Assembly: GCF_900143265.1 (NCBI RefSeq)
Contig: NZ_FRDJ01000004.1
Span: 62,001-126,000 of the forward strand
Length of the DNA: 64,000 nt
Source: Fervidobacterium gondwanense DSM 13020
GTDB taxonomy: Bacteria > Thermotogota > Thermotogae > Thermotogales > Fervidobacteriaceae
Direction: 5' to 3'
Positions 1 through 7,370 of this stretch are shown one piece after another. The notes beneath the pieces were generated by a model. That model made no database searches. It saw only the letters and a list, made by a program, of their open reading frames with translations, and was not told where the DNA came from. The position numbers and the translations under genes were made by a program. Each line of letters opens with the position of its first letter. Position 1 is the stretch's first letter.

Positions 1-353
1 ATGAATATGAAGATACCAAAGAGCCAGGTTATTATGAGTGTCCCTTTCCTGCTCTTAACCTTTGATGCCATCCACTTTCCAAAAGCGTGAGCAGCACCAG
101 TAGCTTGCATCAAACCAACAAAAGCACCGAGCAGAGCGCAGAAAAGCACTATTCTGATGTTCCAAGAATCGTTCAAAGAGTTTGCTATACCGTCCGTTGT
201 TCCAATGAGTGCTGCAAGAGGATTCCAGTTGTTGACGATAAGGTATCCCACAAAAACGCCTGTAAAGAGTGAAAAAACAACCTCCTTAGTTAAGAGTGCG
301 AGAATAACAGTAAGTACAGGTGGTAACAAACTTAACCAACCATAATGCTCCAT
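1..353 (-). CDS. nhaC: NhaC-family Na+/H+ antiporter, N-terminal part (runs off window)
   Basis: About 117 N-terminal residues of an integral membrane antiporter that exchanges Na+ for H+ across the inner membrane. Reading the minus strand gives MEHYGWLSLLPPVLTVILAL followed by LTKEVVFSLFTGVFVGYLIV, the opening helices typical of NhaC proteins, then a third hydrophobic stretch (IRIVLFCALLGAFVGLMQAT). The start at 353 is preceded by GGGAGGGG at good spacing; an ATG two codons earlier (359) is also possible. The gene is cut at position 1, so the catalytic core is not visible. A TATAAT-like -10 (minus, 410-415) and an imperfectly understood 15-bp inverted repeat TGACT-N5-AGTCA (451-465) lie upstream. 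Family assignment is from visible sequence similarity; ion specificity is inferred. Confidence 0.75.
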   Translation of the reverse strand, partial: MEHYGWLSLLPPVLTVILALLTKEVVFSLFTGVFVGYLIVNNWNPLAALIGTTDGIANSLNDSWNIRIVLFCALLGAFVGLMQATGAAHAFGKWMASKVKSRKGTLIITWLFGIFIF

Positions 354-555
354 CCTCATCCCCTCCCTTTTTGGTGTTCTCAATACGGAAACTTGTAAAG
401 GTCATTGTTATTATATCAAATCGTTCATTTATGTTATGGCCCCCATTTTCTGACTATTTCAGTCAATTATTACCAATAAAGTAGAATTGTCTTGCCAATT
501 CTTGTGTGCACTTAGTTTTTTGATTTACACTTGATTTCGGATTAGAGTTCCAATA

Positions 556-564
556 TGGTATAAT
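556..564 (+). promoter_or_regulatory. Extended -10 promoter for the ferritin-like gene
   Basis: TGgTATAAT, an extended -10 element. Transcription would begin near 571, just before the structured leader. The -35 region is poor, as is usual with an extended -10. Confidence 0.55.
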
Positions 565-587
565 TTCAAGTGAATTGTCCCATAATA

Positions 588-680
588 CCGCCTGCTGGGG
601 ATGGGGAAGCGTATAAGGCGGATAAGAAATACCCCAGCCTAAACTGCACTTTATTAATTTTGGTGTTTGCGTGCAGTTTA
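588..680 (+). ncRNA. Structured 5' leader with H-type pseudoknot potential
   Basis: Two stems interleave: CCGCC (588-592) pairs with GGCGG (617-621), and GCTGGGG (594-600) pairs with CCCCAGC (632-638), an A-B-A'-B' order that defines a pseudoknot. A third stem follows, TAAACTGCA (639-648 region) with TGCAGTTTA (672-680), ending just before the ribosome binding site GAGGTGA of the downstream gene. The whole lies between a good promoter and the start codon, so it would be transcribed as a leader. I cannot match it to a riboswitch class with confidence. The rest of the 354-695 gap holds only the nhaC promoter region on the minus strand. Confidence 0.5.
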
Positions 681-695
681 GAATGAGGTGAGCTT

Positions 696-1175
696 ATGAC
701 AGGAAAGGAACTATTACAAATAGCGGTTAAAATCGAAGGGTCCGGATATTCATACTATTCAAAGCTTGCTGACAAGGCACAAGGTCAATTGAAAGAGTTC
801 TTCAAAGAACTCGCTAATCAAGAAAGAGAACATGCTCATCGTTTTGAAGAAATCATGAAGAAATACGCCGATGAACCAACGATGGCAACGTGGCAAAATG
901 AAGAAGTCGGCGGCTATGCTGAAACATACGCAAAAGCATTCATTTTCCCGGAAATTGAAGAGGAGAAAATGCCAGAGACTCTTATTGGAGCACTCAGAAA
1001 AGCTATAGAAGTTGAAAAAGATTCAATAATTTACTATAATGAGATCAAATTACTCGTTCCAGACACAAAAGCTGTTGAAGAGATAATCAAAGAAGAAAAG
1101 GAACACCTCAGAAAATTATCCGAAAAACTGCAGAGTGAAGATTTATCAACTTACAGCGAGGGAAGCATGATTTAA
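696..1175 (+). CDS. Rubrerythrin-like ferritin-family di-iron protein
   Basis: A 159-residue four-helix ferritin-like protein. Glutamate/histidine pairs expected to bind two metals are visible: Glu near residue 14 (KIEGSGYSYY), EREHAHRFEE near 43-52, EVEKDSIIYY near 110 and EEKEHLRKL near 138. It lacks the C-terminal rubredoxin-like Cys4 domain of classical rubrerythrin, so it is a stand-alone erythrin. Such proteins reduce peroxide or handle iron in anaerobes; which one applies here is not decidable from sequence. ATG at 696 follows GAGGTGA. The gene is monocistronic, with its own promoter, a structured leader and a strong terminator. Confidence 0.85.
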   Translation: MTGKELLQIAVKIEGSGYSYYSKLADKAQGQLKEFFKELANQEREHAHRFEEIMKKYADEPTMATWQNEEVGGYAETYAKAFIFPEIEEEKMPETLIGALRKAIEVEKDSIIYYNEIKLLVPDTKAVEEIIKEEKEHLRKLSEKLQSEDLSTYSEGSMI

Positions 1176-1196
1176 TGTTGCTAAGCACTAATAATC

Positions 1197-1230
1197 AAAA
1201 CCCGGTTCTGCACCGGGTTTTGAATTTTTC
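1197..1230 (+). terminator. Rho-independent terminator after the ferritin-like gene
   Basis: Stem AAAACCCGGT (1197-1206) and ACCGGGTTTT (1212-1221) with a 5-nt loop and a following T-rich run. Confidence 0.85.
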
Positions 1231-1245
1231 TATTGAGAGGAACCT

Positions 1246-2280
1246 ATGGATAGACGTTTCTTAACTTGTGTCTTTTTTATATTCTTTATCACTATCTCTC
1301 TATTCGGGATGGAGATAACGTTATCTTTTGTTGGTGACATCATGTTCCATAAACCGATAATAGATTCTGCCCTTTCCAACGGGAAATACGACTTCAAAAA
1401 CATCTTTAAATATGTGAAGACGTACATAGAAAAGACTGACCTGGCATTTTGCAACCTCGAAACCACATTAGGAGGAAAGCCATACACAGGATATCCAAGA
1501 TTCTCCTCCCCGGACGAAGTTTTAGATGCTATAAAATATGCAGGTTTTGATGTCGTTAATGTCGCTAACAACCACATGCTCGATAGAGGTGCAAGCGGGC
1601 TTATTAGAACGATAAAGAAAGTTTCTGAGAGCGGATTAACATGCGTCGGAGCTCGGTTAAATCCACTTGAGAAGGAATATACAATTGTAGACGTCAAAGA
1701 CATCAAAGTTTCTTTTGCATCCTTCACATATTCAACCAACGGCATACAACTGGACAAGGAACGTGCATATATGTTTACATACATATCCAAGGATGTAATA
1801 ATGAACATAGTACAAAGTATGAGGAAAGAATCCGACATAGTGATAGTTTATCTCCACTACGGGAATGAATATCAAACAACACCAACAAAAGAACAAAGAG
1901 AATTAGCTCATTTAGCTTTGAAAAGCGGTGCTGATTTGGTCATAGCAAGTCATCCGCATGTATTGCAAGAAATAGAACTAGTTAAAGACGGACTAAAAAC
2001 AAAACTAATTGCTTATTCACTCGGAAATTTCCTTTCAAACATGACAGATCCAGGTACAGATGAGGGTGTTATTCTAAACATAACGTACCATAAAGTAAAA
2101 GGAGTCACTCAAGTGACTCCCGTCTTAACGCTCGTTCAGAAATACTACGACAATGAGAAACTTCTATTCAGAATAATTCCCGTTAACGATTTTATAAAAA
2201 AACCGGACAAATTTATCAATTCACAAACTTTGGAAAAACTTTATGATGTCTCGAAAAAGAATCTTATGTCTGAAGACTAA
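1246..2280 (+). CDS. CapA-family metallophosphatase-like protein, exported
   Basis: A 344-residue protein of the CapA/PgsA group, named for poly-gamma-glutamate capsule synthesis and sharing the calcineurin-like phosphoesterase fold. Motifs in order: GDIMFH (about 30-35), NLETTLGG (about 69), VANNHMLDRG (about 106), LHYGNEY (about 204), SHPHVLQEIE (about 235) and YSLGNFLS (about 262). The first 21 residues form a hydrophobic signal sequence (FFIFFITISLFG), so it acts outside the cytoplasm. ATG at 1246 is preceded by GAGAGGA. No other capsule genes are nearby, and in Thermotogota the substrate is unknown. Its end overlaps the convergent HD-GYP gene by 4 bp. Confidence 0.85.
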   Translation: MDRRFLTCVFFIFFITISLFGMEITLSFVGDIMFHKPIIDSALSNGKYDFKNIFKYVKTYIEKTDLAFCNLETTLGGKPYTGYPRFSSPDEVLDAIKYAGFDVVNVANNHMLDRGASGLIRTIKKVSESGLTCVGARLNPLEKEYTIVDVKDIKVSFASFTYSTNGIQLDKERAYMFTYISKDVIMNIVQSMRKESDIVIVYLHYGNEYQTTPTKEQRELAHLALKSGADLVIASHPHVLQEIELVKDGLKTKLIAYSLGNFLSNMTDPGTDEGVILNITYHKVKGVTQVTPVLTLVQKYYDNEKLLFRIIPVNDFIKKPDKFINSQTLEKLYDVSKKNLMSED

Positions 2281-3968
2281 TCTTTAAGCATTTCATACAC
2301 GCTTCTAATTTCTTCCAGGCAATTCGTAAAAGCATTTACAACCGCTGGGTCGAAGTGCCTACCTTTTTCTTTCACAATCATATCGACCGCCACATCGAAA
2401 GGAATAGATTCCTTATAAGGTCGCCTTGTTGTGAGTGCGTCGAATACATCGGCAATTGCAAGTATTCGACCTTCTATGCTTATCTCTTCACCACGTTTCC
2501 CATTCGGATAGCCCTTGCCATCCCAACGTTCGTGATGATCTTGAACTATGTTCCTCATACTATTTATTGTCTCCGCGTCAATTATACCATTTGTGTTCTC
2601 AGCCAACCTGTCTATTATATGCATTCCAATACCCACATGTGTCTGCATTATCTTCCATTCATCTGAATCAAGTCTACCTGGCTTCAACAAGATACTATCT
2701 GGAATTCCAACCTTACCTATATCATGTAAAGGGGCAAAATCGTACAGGATTCTTATCAGTTTAGGTGGCAAATTCATGTTGCTTGCTATCAATTTAGTGT
2801 ATAGAGACACTCTCTTAATGTGATTGCCAGTTTCATTATCTTTGAATTCCACTAAGTCTGTTAAACTATGAGCAAACTCCGATAATGCTTTCTGCAAGTT
2901 GAGGGTGTAGTAAAGCCTATGTGAAAGTATGTCCGAAACGCTGAAAAATAGCTTAGCATCATCTTCTGTAAAATTATTAGGTCTACTGGACGTCAGGAAA
3001 AAGAATCCAAAAGGTACAGTGTTAATGCTTGCGAGGACTGTAAGGTTAGATTTAAATCCTTCTTCCAGAAGCAATTTCATAGACTTCGATTTGGTATAAC
3101 TATAGAATTCCTCAAAATCATTTATGATTCTCCAATTAGTTCTCTCGGTTATCATTTTTCCAAGAGATGTTTCTGAGAACTTCTGAGAAAAACCTGGTCC
3201 GAGCTTTATCTGAATTCGCTTGTCAGTAAAATACGCCGTTTCAGCTACTATCTTTGATTCTTCGTGGTCTATAAGTGCTACAGAGAATCTTTCGGAATCA
3301 AAATATCTGCACAGCGCACTACCTGTTTCGCTAATAAAATCTTCAATACTCGCGGTCATTGGCACGTGCTTCAGACTTTCTAATATATCGTGAACCAGAT
3401 TTATTTTATACACCGCTCTCTGGATATCCTCATCCTCCGAATACCTCACTACATTCGCTTCATTGAGCTTTGCCACGTATATATTGTCCGCAAGCTCGTT
3501 GAACCTTTCTTTAGAATCCTTTATATAGCATTTCACTAATTTATAGTTTCGATGAGAGAAAAGCATTCCAATTGAGAGTCCAAATACGATGAATATCATT
3601 GAAAAAGTCAGTATTTTGTATGATTCCTTGAAATCATTCTCCTCTGATTTTCGTACGAATTCAGCAAATTTGCAAATTTCGGTCAGTATCTCATTGTTCT
3701 TATAAACATCAAGCAATTCTTCATAAGAACGATAATCAAATCCATATTCTTTCATGTACGGGAGAATACTGTTAAACTCTCGCCTGCCAGCAATGACGTC
3801 ATTGATCACTCGAAACGTTTCCCTGTTTTTCATGTAGGAATTCATATGTAGCCATTCGTGAATAAGTGAAGTTATAGCTATTATAGCTATAATGACCACA
3901 AATGTAATAAAAACAAATCTATTTCTCTTGATTATTCTCATCAGGCTTTTTTGCTTATTTTCTCTCAT
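2277..3968 (-). CDS. Membrane HD-GYP protein (probable cyclic-di-GMP phosphodiesterase) with GAF-like sensor
   Basis: A 563-residue protein expected to hydrolyse cyclic di-GMP. Two membrane helices (about 12-34 and 122-142) enclose a roughly 85-residue extracytoplasmic loop that could sense an outside signal. A GAF-like domain follows (about 205-345), then the HD-GYP domain with LHDIGKVGIPD (about 413), THVGIGMHII, QDHHERWDGKGYPNG (the GYP signature, about 485) and IADVFDAL. The key HD and GYP residues are all present, so it should be active. An extended -10 (TGcTATAAT, 4009-4014 on the minus strand) lies just upstream. A diguanylate-cyclase-type partner lies at 7354-9684. Confidence 0.9.
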   Translation of the reverse strand: MRENKQKSLMRIIKRNRFVFITFVVIIAIIAITSLIHEWLHMNSYMKNRETFRVINDVIAGRREFNSILPYMKEYGFDYRSYEELLDVYKNNEILTEICKFAEFVRKSEENDFKESYKILTFSMIFIVFGLSIGMLFSHRNYKLVKCYIKDSKERFNELADNIYVAKLNEANVVRYSEDEDIQRAVYKINLVHDILESLKHVPMTASIEDFISETGSALCRYFDSERFSVALIDHEESKIVAETAYFTDKRIQIKLGPGFSQKFSETSLGKMITERTNWRIINDFEEFYSYTKSKSMKLLLEEGFKSNLTVLASINTVPFGFFFLTSSRPNNFTEDDAKLFFSVSDILSHRLYYTLNLQKALSEFAHSLTDLVEFKDNETGNHIKRVSLYTKLIASNMNLPPKLIRILYDFAPLHDIGKVGIPDSILLKPGRLDSDEWKIMQTHVGIGMHIIDRLAENTNGIIDAETINSMRNIVQDHHERWDGKGYPNGKRGEEISIEGRILAIADVFDALTTRRPYKESIPFDVAVDMIVKEKGRHFDPAVVNAFTNCLEEIRSVYEMLKD

Positions 3969-4063
3969 TCAACTCACCCACTTAAAAGGGAAATAATTCT
4001 CTTTTTTTATTATAGCACACTTTTTCAAGAACAGTTCATTGAGTTTTAGAATACAACCATTAA

Positions 4064-4095
4064 AACAAAAAAGCGGAGCCTTTCGACTCCGCTTT
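4064..4095 (-). terminator. Terminator of tRNA-Asn
   Basis: Minus-strand stem AAAGCGGAG (4087-4095) with CTCCGCTTT (4070-4078), followed on that strand by a T run. Confidence 0.8.
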
Positions 4096-4103
4096 CTCTT
4101 TGT

Positions 4104-4179
4104 TGGCTCCGGCGGAGGGACTCGAACCCCCAGCCTAGTGGTTAACAGCCACCCGCTCTACCGGTTGAGCTACGCCGGA
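4104..4179 (-). tRNA. tRNA-Asn (GTT)
   Basis: Read on the minus strand: acceptor stem TCCGGCG/CGCCGGA, D arm with AGCTCAACCGG, anticodon loop CTGTTAA giving GTT, T arm GGTTCGAGTCC, and an encoded CCA. 76 nt. Confidence 0.96.
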
Positions 4180-4349
4180 ACTCACACATATCGTTATCTA
4201 TTATATCACATTTCCGTTTAGTGTCAAGAACCTTTTCTTAAATTTCTTTATTTAAGCTTTTCTTCGTTTTCCTTTCCTTTGCGCTAAAAATCATAACCTA
4301 ACTTCTTCATTTTGTCAAGATAGATTTAAAGAATTTAACACTCTGAATC

Positions 4350-4377
4350 TTGAATTATCAGCCAGTTTGATTATAAT
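4350..4377 (+). promoter_or_regulatory. Promoter of the FmdB-family gene
   Basis: TTGAAT (4350-4355), 16-nt spacer, TATAAT (4372-4377). Confidence 0.6.
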
Positions 4378-4421
4378 AAATAATAGAAATACTTATAAGA
4401 TATCGAAACGGGGGTGAAACT

Positions 4422-4625
4422 ATGCCAATGTACAGGTACGTTTGTGAGAATTGCGGAAGCGAAGAAGTTCATCTGCATGGTGTAAACGATTCACCAGTTA
4501 TAGAATGTGGGAAATGTGGTGCACGGATGAATCGTACAATTGGGCGTGTAGGTATAGTATTCAAAGGAAGCGGTTATTACATAACAGACAATAAGAAAAG
4601 CACAGCCGAGACAAAGAGCGAATAA
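4422..4625 (+). CDS. FmdB-family zinc ribbon protein
   Basis: A 67-residue protein beginning MPMYRYVCENCGSEEV, with two CxxC pairs (CENC at 9-12 and CGKC at about 30-33) forming a single zinc ribbon. The short GVGIVFKGSGYYITD-type tail, here GRVGIVFKGSGYYITD, is characteristic of the FmdB/CxxC_CXXC_SSSS family. Members are small, widespread and of unproven function; the name comes from a regulator of formamidase in one bacterium. The gene stands alone between its own promoter and a strong terminator. ATG is preceded by GGGGGTGA. Confidence 0.9.
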   Translation: MPMYRYVCENCGSEEVHLHGVNDSPVIECGKCGARMNRTIGRVGIVFKGSGYYITDNKKSTAETKSE

Positions 4626-4650
4626 TCGATAATTTGAAAGAAAAAAATAA

Positions 4651-4677
4651 AGCCCCCATAATCGGGGGCTGATTTTT
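4651..4677. terminator. Bidirectional terminator between the FmdB and cold-shock genes
   Basis: Stem AGCCCCC (4651-4657) with GGGGGCT (4664-4670), A-rich before and T-rich after, so it can serve both convergent genes. Confidence 0.85.
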
Positions 4678-4689
4678 ATCCTCTTTAGC

Positions 4690-4890
4690 TTACTTAACGA
4701 GTTTTACGTTAGCTGCCTGAGGACCCTTGGCGCCATTCTGAACTTCGAATTCGACTTTGTCGCCTTCCTTGAGTGTCTTGAAACCTTCAACCTGAATAGC
4801 ACTGTAGTGAACGAAGATGTCTTCTCCGTCTTCTTTTGTGATGAATCCGTAGCCTTTCTTTGCATCAAACCACTTAACTGTTCCTTTCAT
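4690..4890 (-). CDS. csp: Cold-shock protein, CspA/CspB family
   Basis: A 66-residue single-stranded nucleic acid binding protein, an RNA chaperone with an OB fold. RNP1 (KGYGFIT, about 13-19) and RNP2 (DIFVHYSAI, about 26-34) are intact. Start chosen at MKGTVKWF, which is where the family begins and which follows AGGAGGC at 9 nt; an ATG 21 codons upstream belongs to the 5' untranslated region. That leader, from about 4945 to 4891, can form a hairpin (ACCGC with GCGGT), reminiscent of the structured leaders of other csp genes. The promoter is near consensus. Monocistronic. Confidence 0.95.
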   Translation of the reverse strand: MKGTVKWFDAKKGYGFITKEDGEDIFVHYSAIQVEGFKTLKEGDKVEFEVQNGAKGPQAANVKLVK

Positions 4891-4951
4891 GTTACAACGC
4901 CTCCTAAAATCTGATTTACTCACCGCCGTTCCATTTTTCAGCGGTTGATTC

Positions 4952-4980
4952 ATTATACACCTATAAATTTAAAAAGTCAA
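4952..4980 (-). promoter_or_regulatory. Promoter of the cold-shock gene
   Basis: On the minus strand TTGACT (4980-4975), 17-nt spacer, TATAAT (4957-4952). Confidence 0.85.
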
Positions 4981-5129
4981 TAGTTTTTATGAAATAAATA
5001 AATTCTCTCATCAAATATCAATAAGGCACTGTGTTTTGAACAGAACTTCTTCTATTATTAGCTATTAATGATATAATTATACGTGCAGTATATCAAACAC
5101 ATACACTGAGGAGGTAGGGCAAGTAGCAT

Positions 5130-7025
5130 ATGAAGCAAAAGAAAAACGACTATAAGAAGGTAAACAAGGTCTACAAACTGAGCCAAAGCGGGAAACTCTT
5201 GATTGACAGAATTAGAAAGACAAGGCTAAGAGTTACTATCCTCGCTGTTATTGTTTTCTTCATCGCATTGATCGGCGTATTTCAGTTGATGTTTTCTGAA
5301 AACTGGACTCTCAAGAATAGCAACAAATTGAACTCTGGAATGACATCGGTTGTTGACGAGTCGACAGAAACAGTATCTTCAACGGTGCACGATACAGAAA
5401 ATTTAGAATCTGAGGAGACTATCGAATCTTCACCAACATCAAACTCAGCTCTGGAAATCGGCACAAAAGGCGGACAGTTAACAAATGAAGAAAGTACTAT
5501 CTTGATACCGCCTTCAAATAATAGCGAAAAAACAGAAAGAAGAGACGAAGTTACGGTGGGCGATGCCGCAAAAGATTCTGAGGAAGATTCTAAGAACGAC
5601 AAAACCAAGGAATCTATAGCCGAATCTAATAAACAAGAGACCATTGCTGACCCAGAACTAATAAAATTGGAAGAAAATCAAAAAAGCGAGGAACACTCAA
5701 TCGACCAACAAATAGATAAATTGAATTCAATTAGCAATTCTAAATCAAGTAGTCAAAAATATAGTTTTGTTGTAGCATTCGGAGTGAGCGTTTTCGATAA
5801 TCCAAAATCACTAAACGTTATCGACCAGCTCAGATACGCCACTTACGTAACAAAAATCGATGAGACCGTTGAAAACAGCGTCAGTTATTCAAAGATTTCT
5901 TACAAAACAGGTAAGGGCACAGTAGAGGGCTGGGTCAGGAGTCAATTCTTGAGCGATTCACTGAAACCTATTACTGGTGAAGAGTACAAAGAACTTTCCT
6001 TTGAACCTGTCAAGAAAATCAGTGGGCGAATTTCTAATGTGAGAGGTATATATTTAACAAGGTCATCTGTCAGTAACCGTGAAAAGATTGCTAAATGGGT
6101 CTCTTTTGCAAAGTCAACAAATTTAAACGCCTTCGTGATAGATGTAAAAGATGATGAGGGCTTTATGCTATTCAAAACAAATGCCGCCGCAAAGTTCGTA
6201 CCGAGTGCTAACGACAAGGCGTACTACACGAAAGATGAATTTAAAGCCATAGCTAAGGAATTAAAAGAAAAGGGCTTCTACTTGATAGCAAGGATAGTCT
6301 GTTTTAAAGATCCATCTTATGCAAGAGCGCATATGGATAGAGCAATTGTATACAAGGACACAGGAGCTCCTTACATGGGTGTTTACAAAGTACCTTGGGC
6401 ATCCGCATATGACAGGCAATTGTGGGAATATAATGTCGAGGTTGCAAAAGAAGCAGCGGAAGTTGGTTTTGACGAAATTCAATATGATTACGTTCGCTTT
6501 CCAGAGATTCGAAAAGAAGAGCGCAACAAGTTAGACTTGAGAAAACCTGGAAACGAAACGTTTGCCGAAGCGATTCAGAAGTTCCTCATATATTCAAAGA
6601 AAGAACTTGATGAATACAACATCCCGTTGGCCGCCGATATATTTGGATTGGTGTCAACAGCGGTTGACGATGTAGGAATAGGGCAGTATTGGGAAGCTGT
6701 TACAAATGTCGTTGATTATGTCTGTCCAATGGTTTATCCAAGTCACTATGCAAACGGTTCGTTTGGCTTAAGCGTTCCAGATGCATACCCTTACGAAACT
6801 ATTTACAGAGCACTTTCAGATGGCATTAGAAGGAACAATCATATACCTACACCTGCAAGAATAAGACCGTGGTTGCAATCATTCACGGCAACTTGGGTGA
6901 GGGGTCACATAGTTTACGACGAGAATGCCATAAGAAAGCAGATTAAGGCAGCAAAAGATTTGGGAATAAACGAATATATGCTTTGGAATGCGTCAAATAA
7001 TTACAAAAACATGTGGTATGAATGA
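5130..7025 (+). CDS. DUF4015 (GH-like) exported membrane-anchored protein
   Basis: A 631-residue protein with one N-terminal membrane helix (about 34-52), a long Ser/Thr/Glu/Lys-rich low-complexity linker (about 60-210), an SH3-like segment (about 215-275, ending GTVEGWVRSQFL), and a C-terminal TIM-barrel domain of the DUF4015 putative glycosidase family (about 290-631). Barrel features include NAFVIDVKDDEG, ARIVCFKDP, DEIQYDYVRFPEI, ADIFGLVS and VCPMVYPSHY. The layout suggests a barrel held away from the membrane, perhaps acting on cell-wall or surface glycans; activity is unproven in the family. AGGAGGT lies 14 nt before the ATG, longer than ideal, but a stop codon rules out an earlier start. 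Confidence 0.82.
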   Translation: MKQKKNDYKKVNKVYKLSQSGKLLIDRIRKTRLRVTILAVIVFFIALIGVFQLMFSENWTLKNSNKLNSGMTSVVDESTETVSSTVHDTENLESEETIESSPTSNSALEIGTKGGQLTNEESTILIPPSNNSEKTERRDEVTVGDAAKDSEEDSKNDKTKESIAESNKQETIADPELIKLEENQKSEEHSIDQQIDKLNSISNSKSSSQKYSFVVAFGVSVFDNPKSLNVIDQLRYATYVTKIDETVENSVSYSKISYKTGKGTVEGWVRSQFLSDSLKPITGEEYKELSFEPVKKISGRISNVRGIYLTRSSVSNREKIAKWVSFAKSTNLNAFVIDVKDDEGFMLFKTNAAAKFVPSANDKAYYTKDEFKAIAKELKEKGFYLIARIVCFKDPSYARAHMDRAIVYKDTGAPYMGVYKVPWASAYDRQLWEYNVEVAKEAAEVGFDEIQYDYVRFPEIRKEERNKLDLRKPGNETFAEAIQKFLIYSKKELDEYNIPLAADIFGLVSTAVDDVGIGQYWEAVTNVVDYVCPMVYPSHYANGSFGLSVPDAYPYETIYRALSDGIRRNNHIPTPARIRPWLQSFTATWVRGHIVYDENAIRKQIKAAKDLGINEYMLWNASNNYKNMWYE

Positions 7026-7121
7026 TTTTGCAAAGCTAATTTCTAAAAATTCGTATAGCGAACTATTAGATTTTGTGATAAAATTTTCTTAGCTATCACA
7101 ATATCGATGAAGGTGGTTTAG

Positions 7122-7370
7122 ATGAGGCTCGATAAGTTTTTAAAGGTAAACAGAATTATCAAAAGGCGAACAGTTGCGCAAGATGTCGCAAAGGCAGGAC
7201 TGGTAAGAAAGGATGGCAGGGTTTTGAAACCTGCATATGAAGTTAAGCCTGGAGACGTACTTGAGATTAGTTATGGCCGTCGTACTGTTGTGATAAAAGT
7301 GACAGATGATTTGAAATATGAAGTATTAGAAGAAATTATCAGGGGTGAAGACGATGAGGAGCTTGATTGA
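7122..7370 (+). CDS. rqcP: S4-domain RNA-binding protein, RqcP/YabO-like
   Basis: An 82-residue S4 protein: MRLDKFLKVNRIIKRRTVAQ, then GLVRKDGRVLKPAYEVKPGD, the alpha-L RNA-binding motif. In Firmicutes the equivalent protein (RqcP, formerly YabO) binds stalled 50S subunits with RqcH during alanine tailing of nascent chains. Length and sequence fit RqcP better than the larger Hsp15. ATG follows AAGGTGG. Its 3' end overlaps the next gene by 17 nt, so the two are probably translationally linked. Function in Thermotogota is inferred from the family. Confidence 0.8.
   Translation: MRLDKFLKVNRIIKRRTVAQDVAKAGLVRKDGRVLKPAYEVKPGDVLEISYGRRTVVIKVTDDLKYEVLEEIIRGEDDEELD

Noticed and set aside
87-345. Two plus-strand open frames at the left edge
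   Set aside because: They lie opposite the NhaC coding frame, lack ribosome binding sites and have no family resemblance.
588-680. Assigning the pseudoknot leader to the fluoride, ZTP, preQ1, SAM or guanidine-III riboswitch classes
   Set aside because: The conserved loop sequences I remember for these classes do not line up. The DUF1646/Na+ class was considered because of the antiporter next door, but I cannot recall its consensus well enough to claim it.
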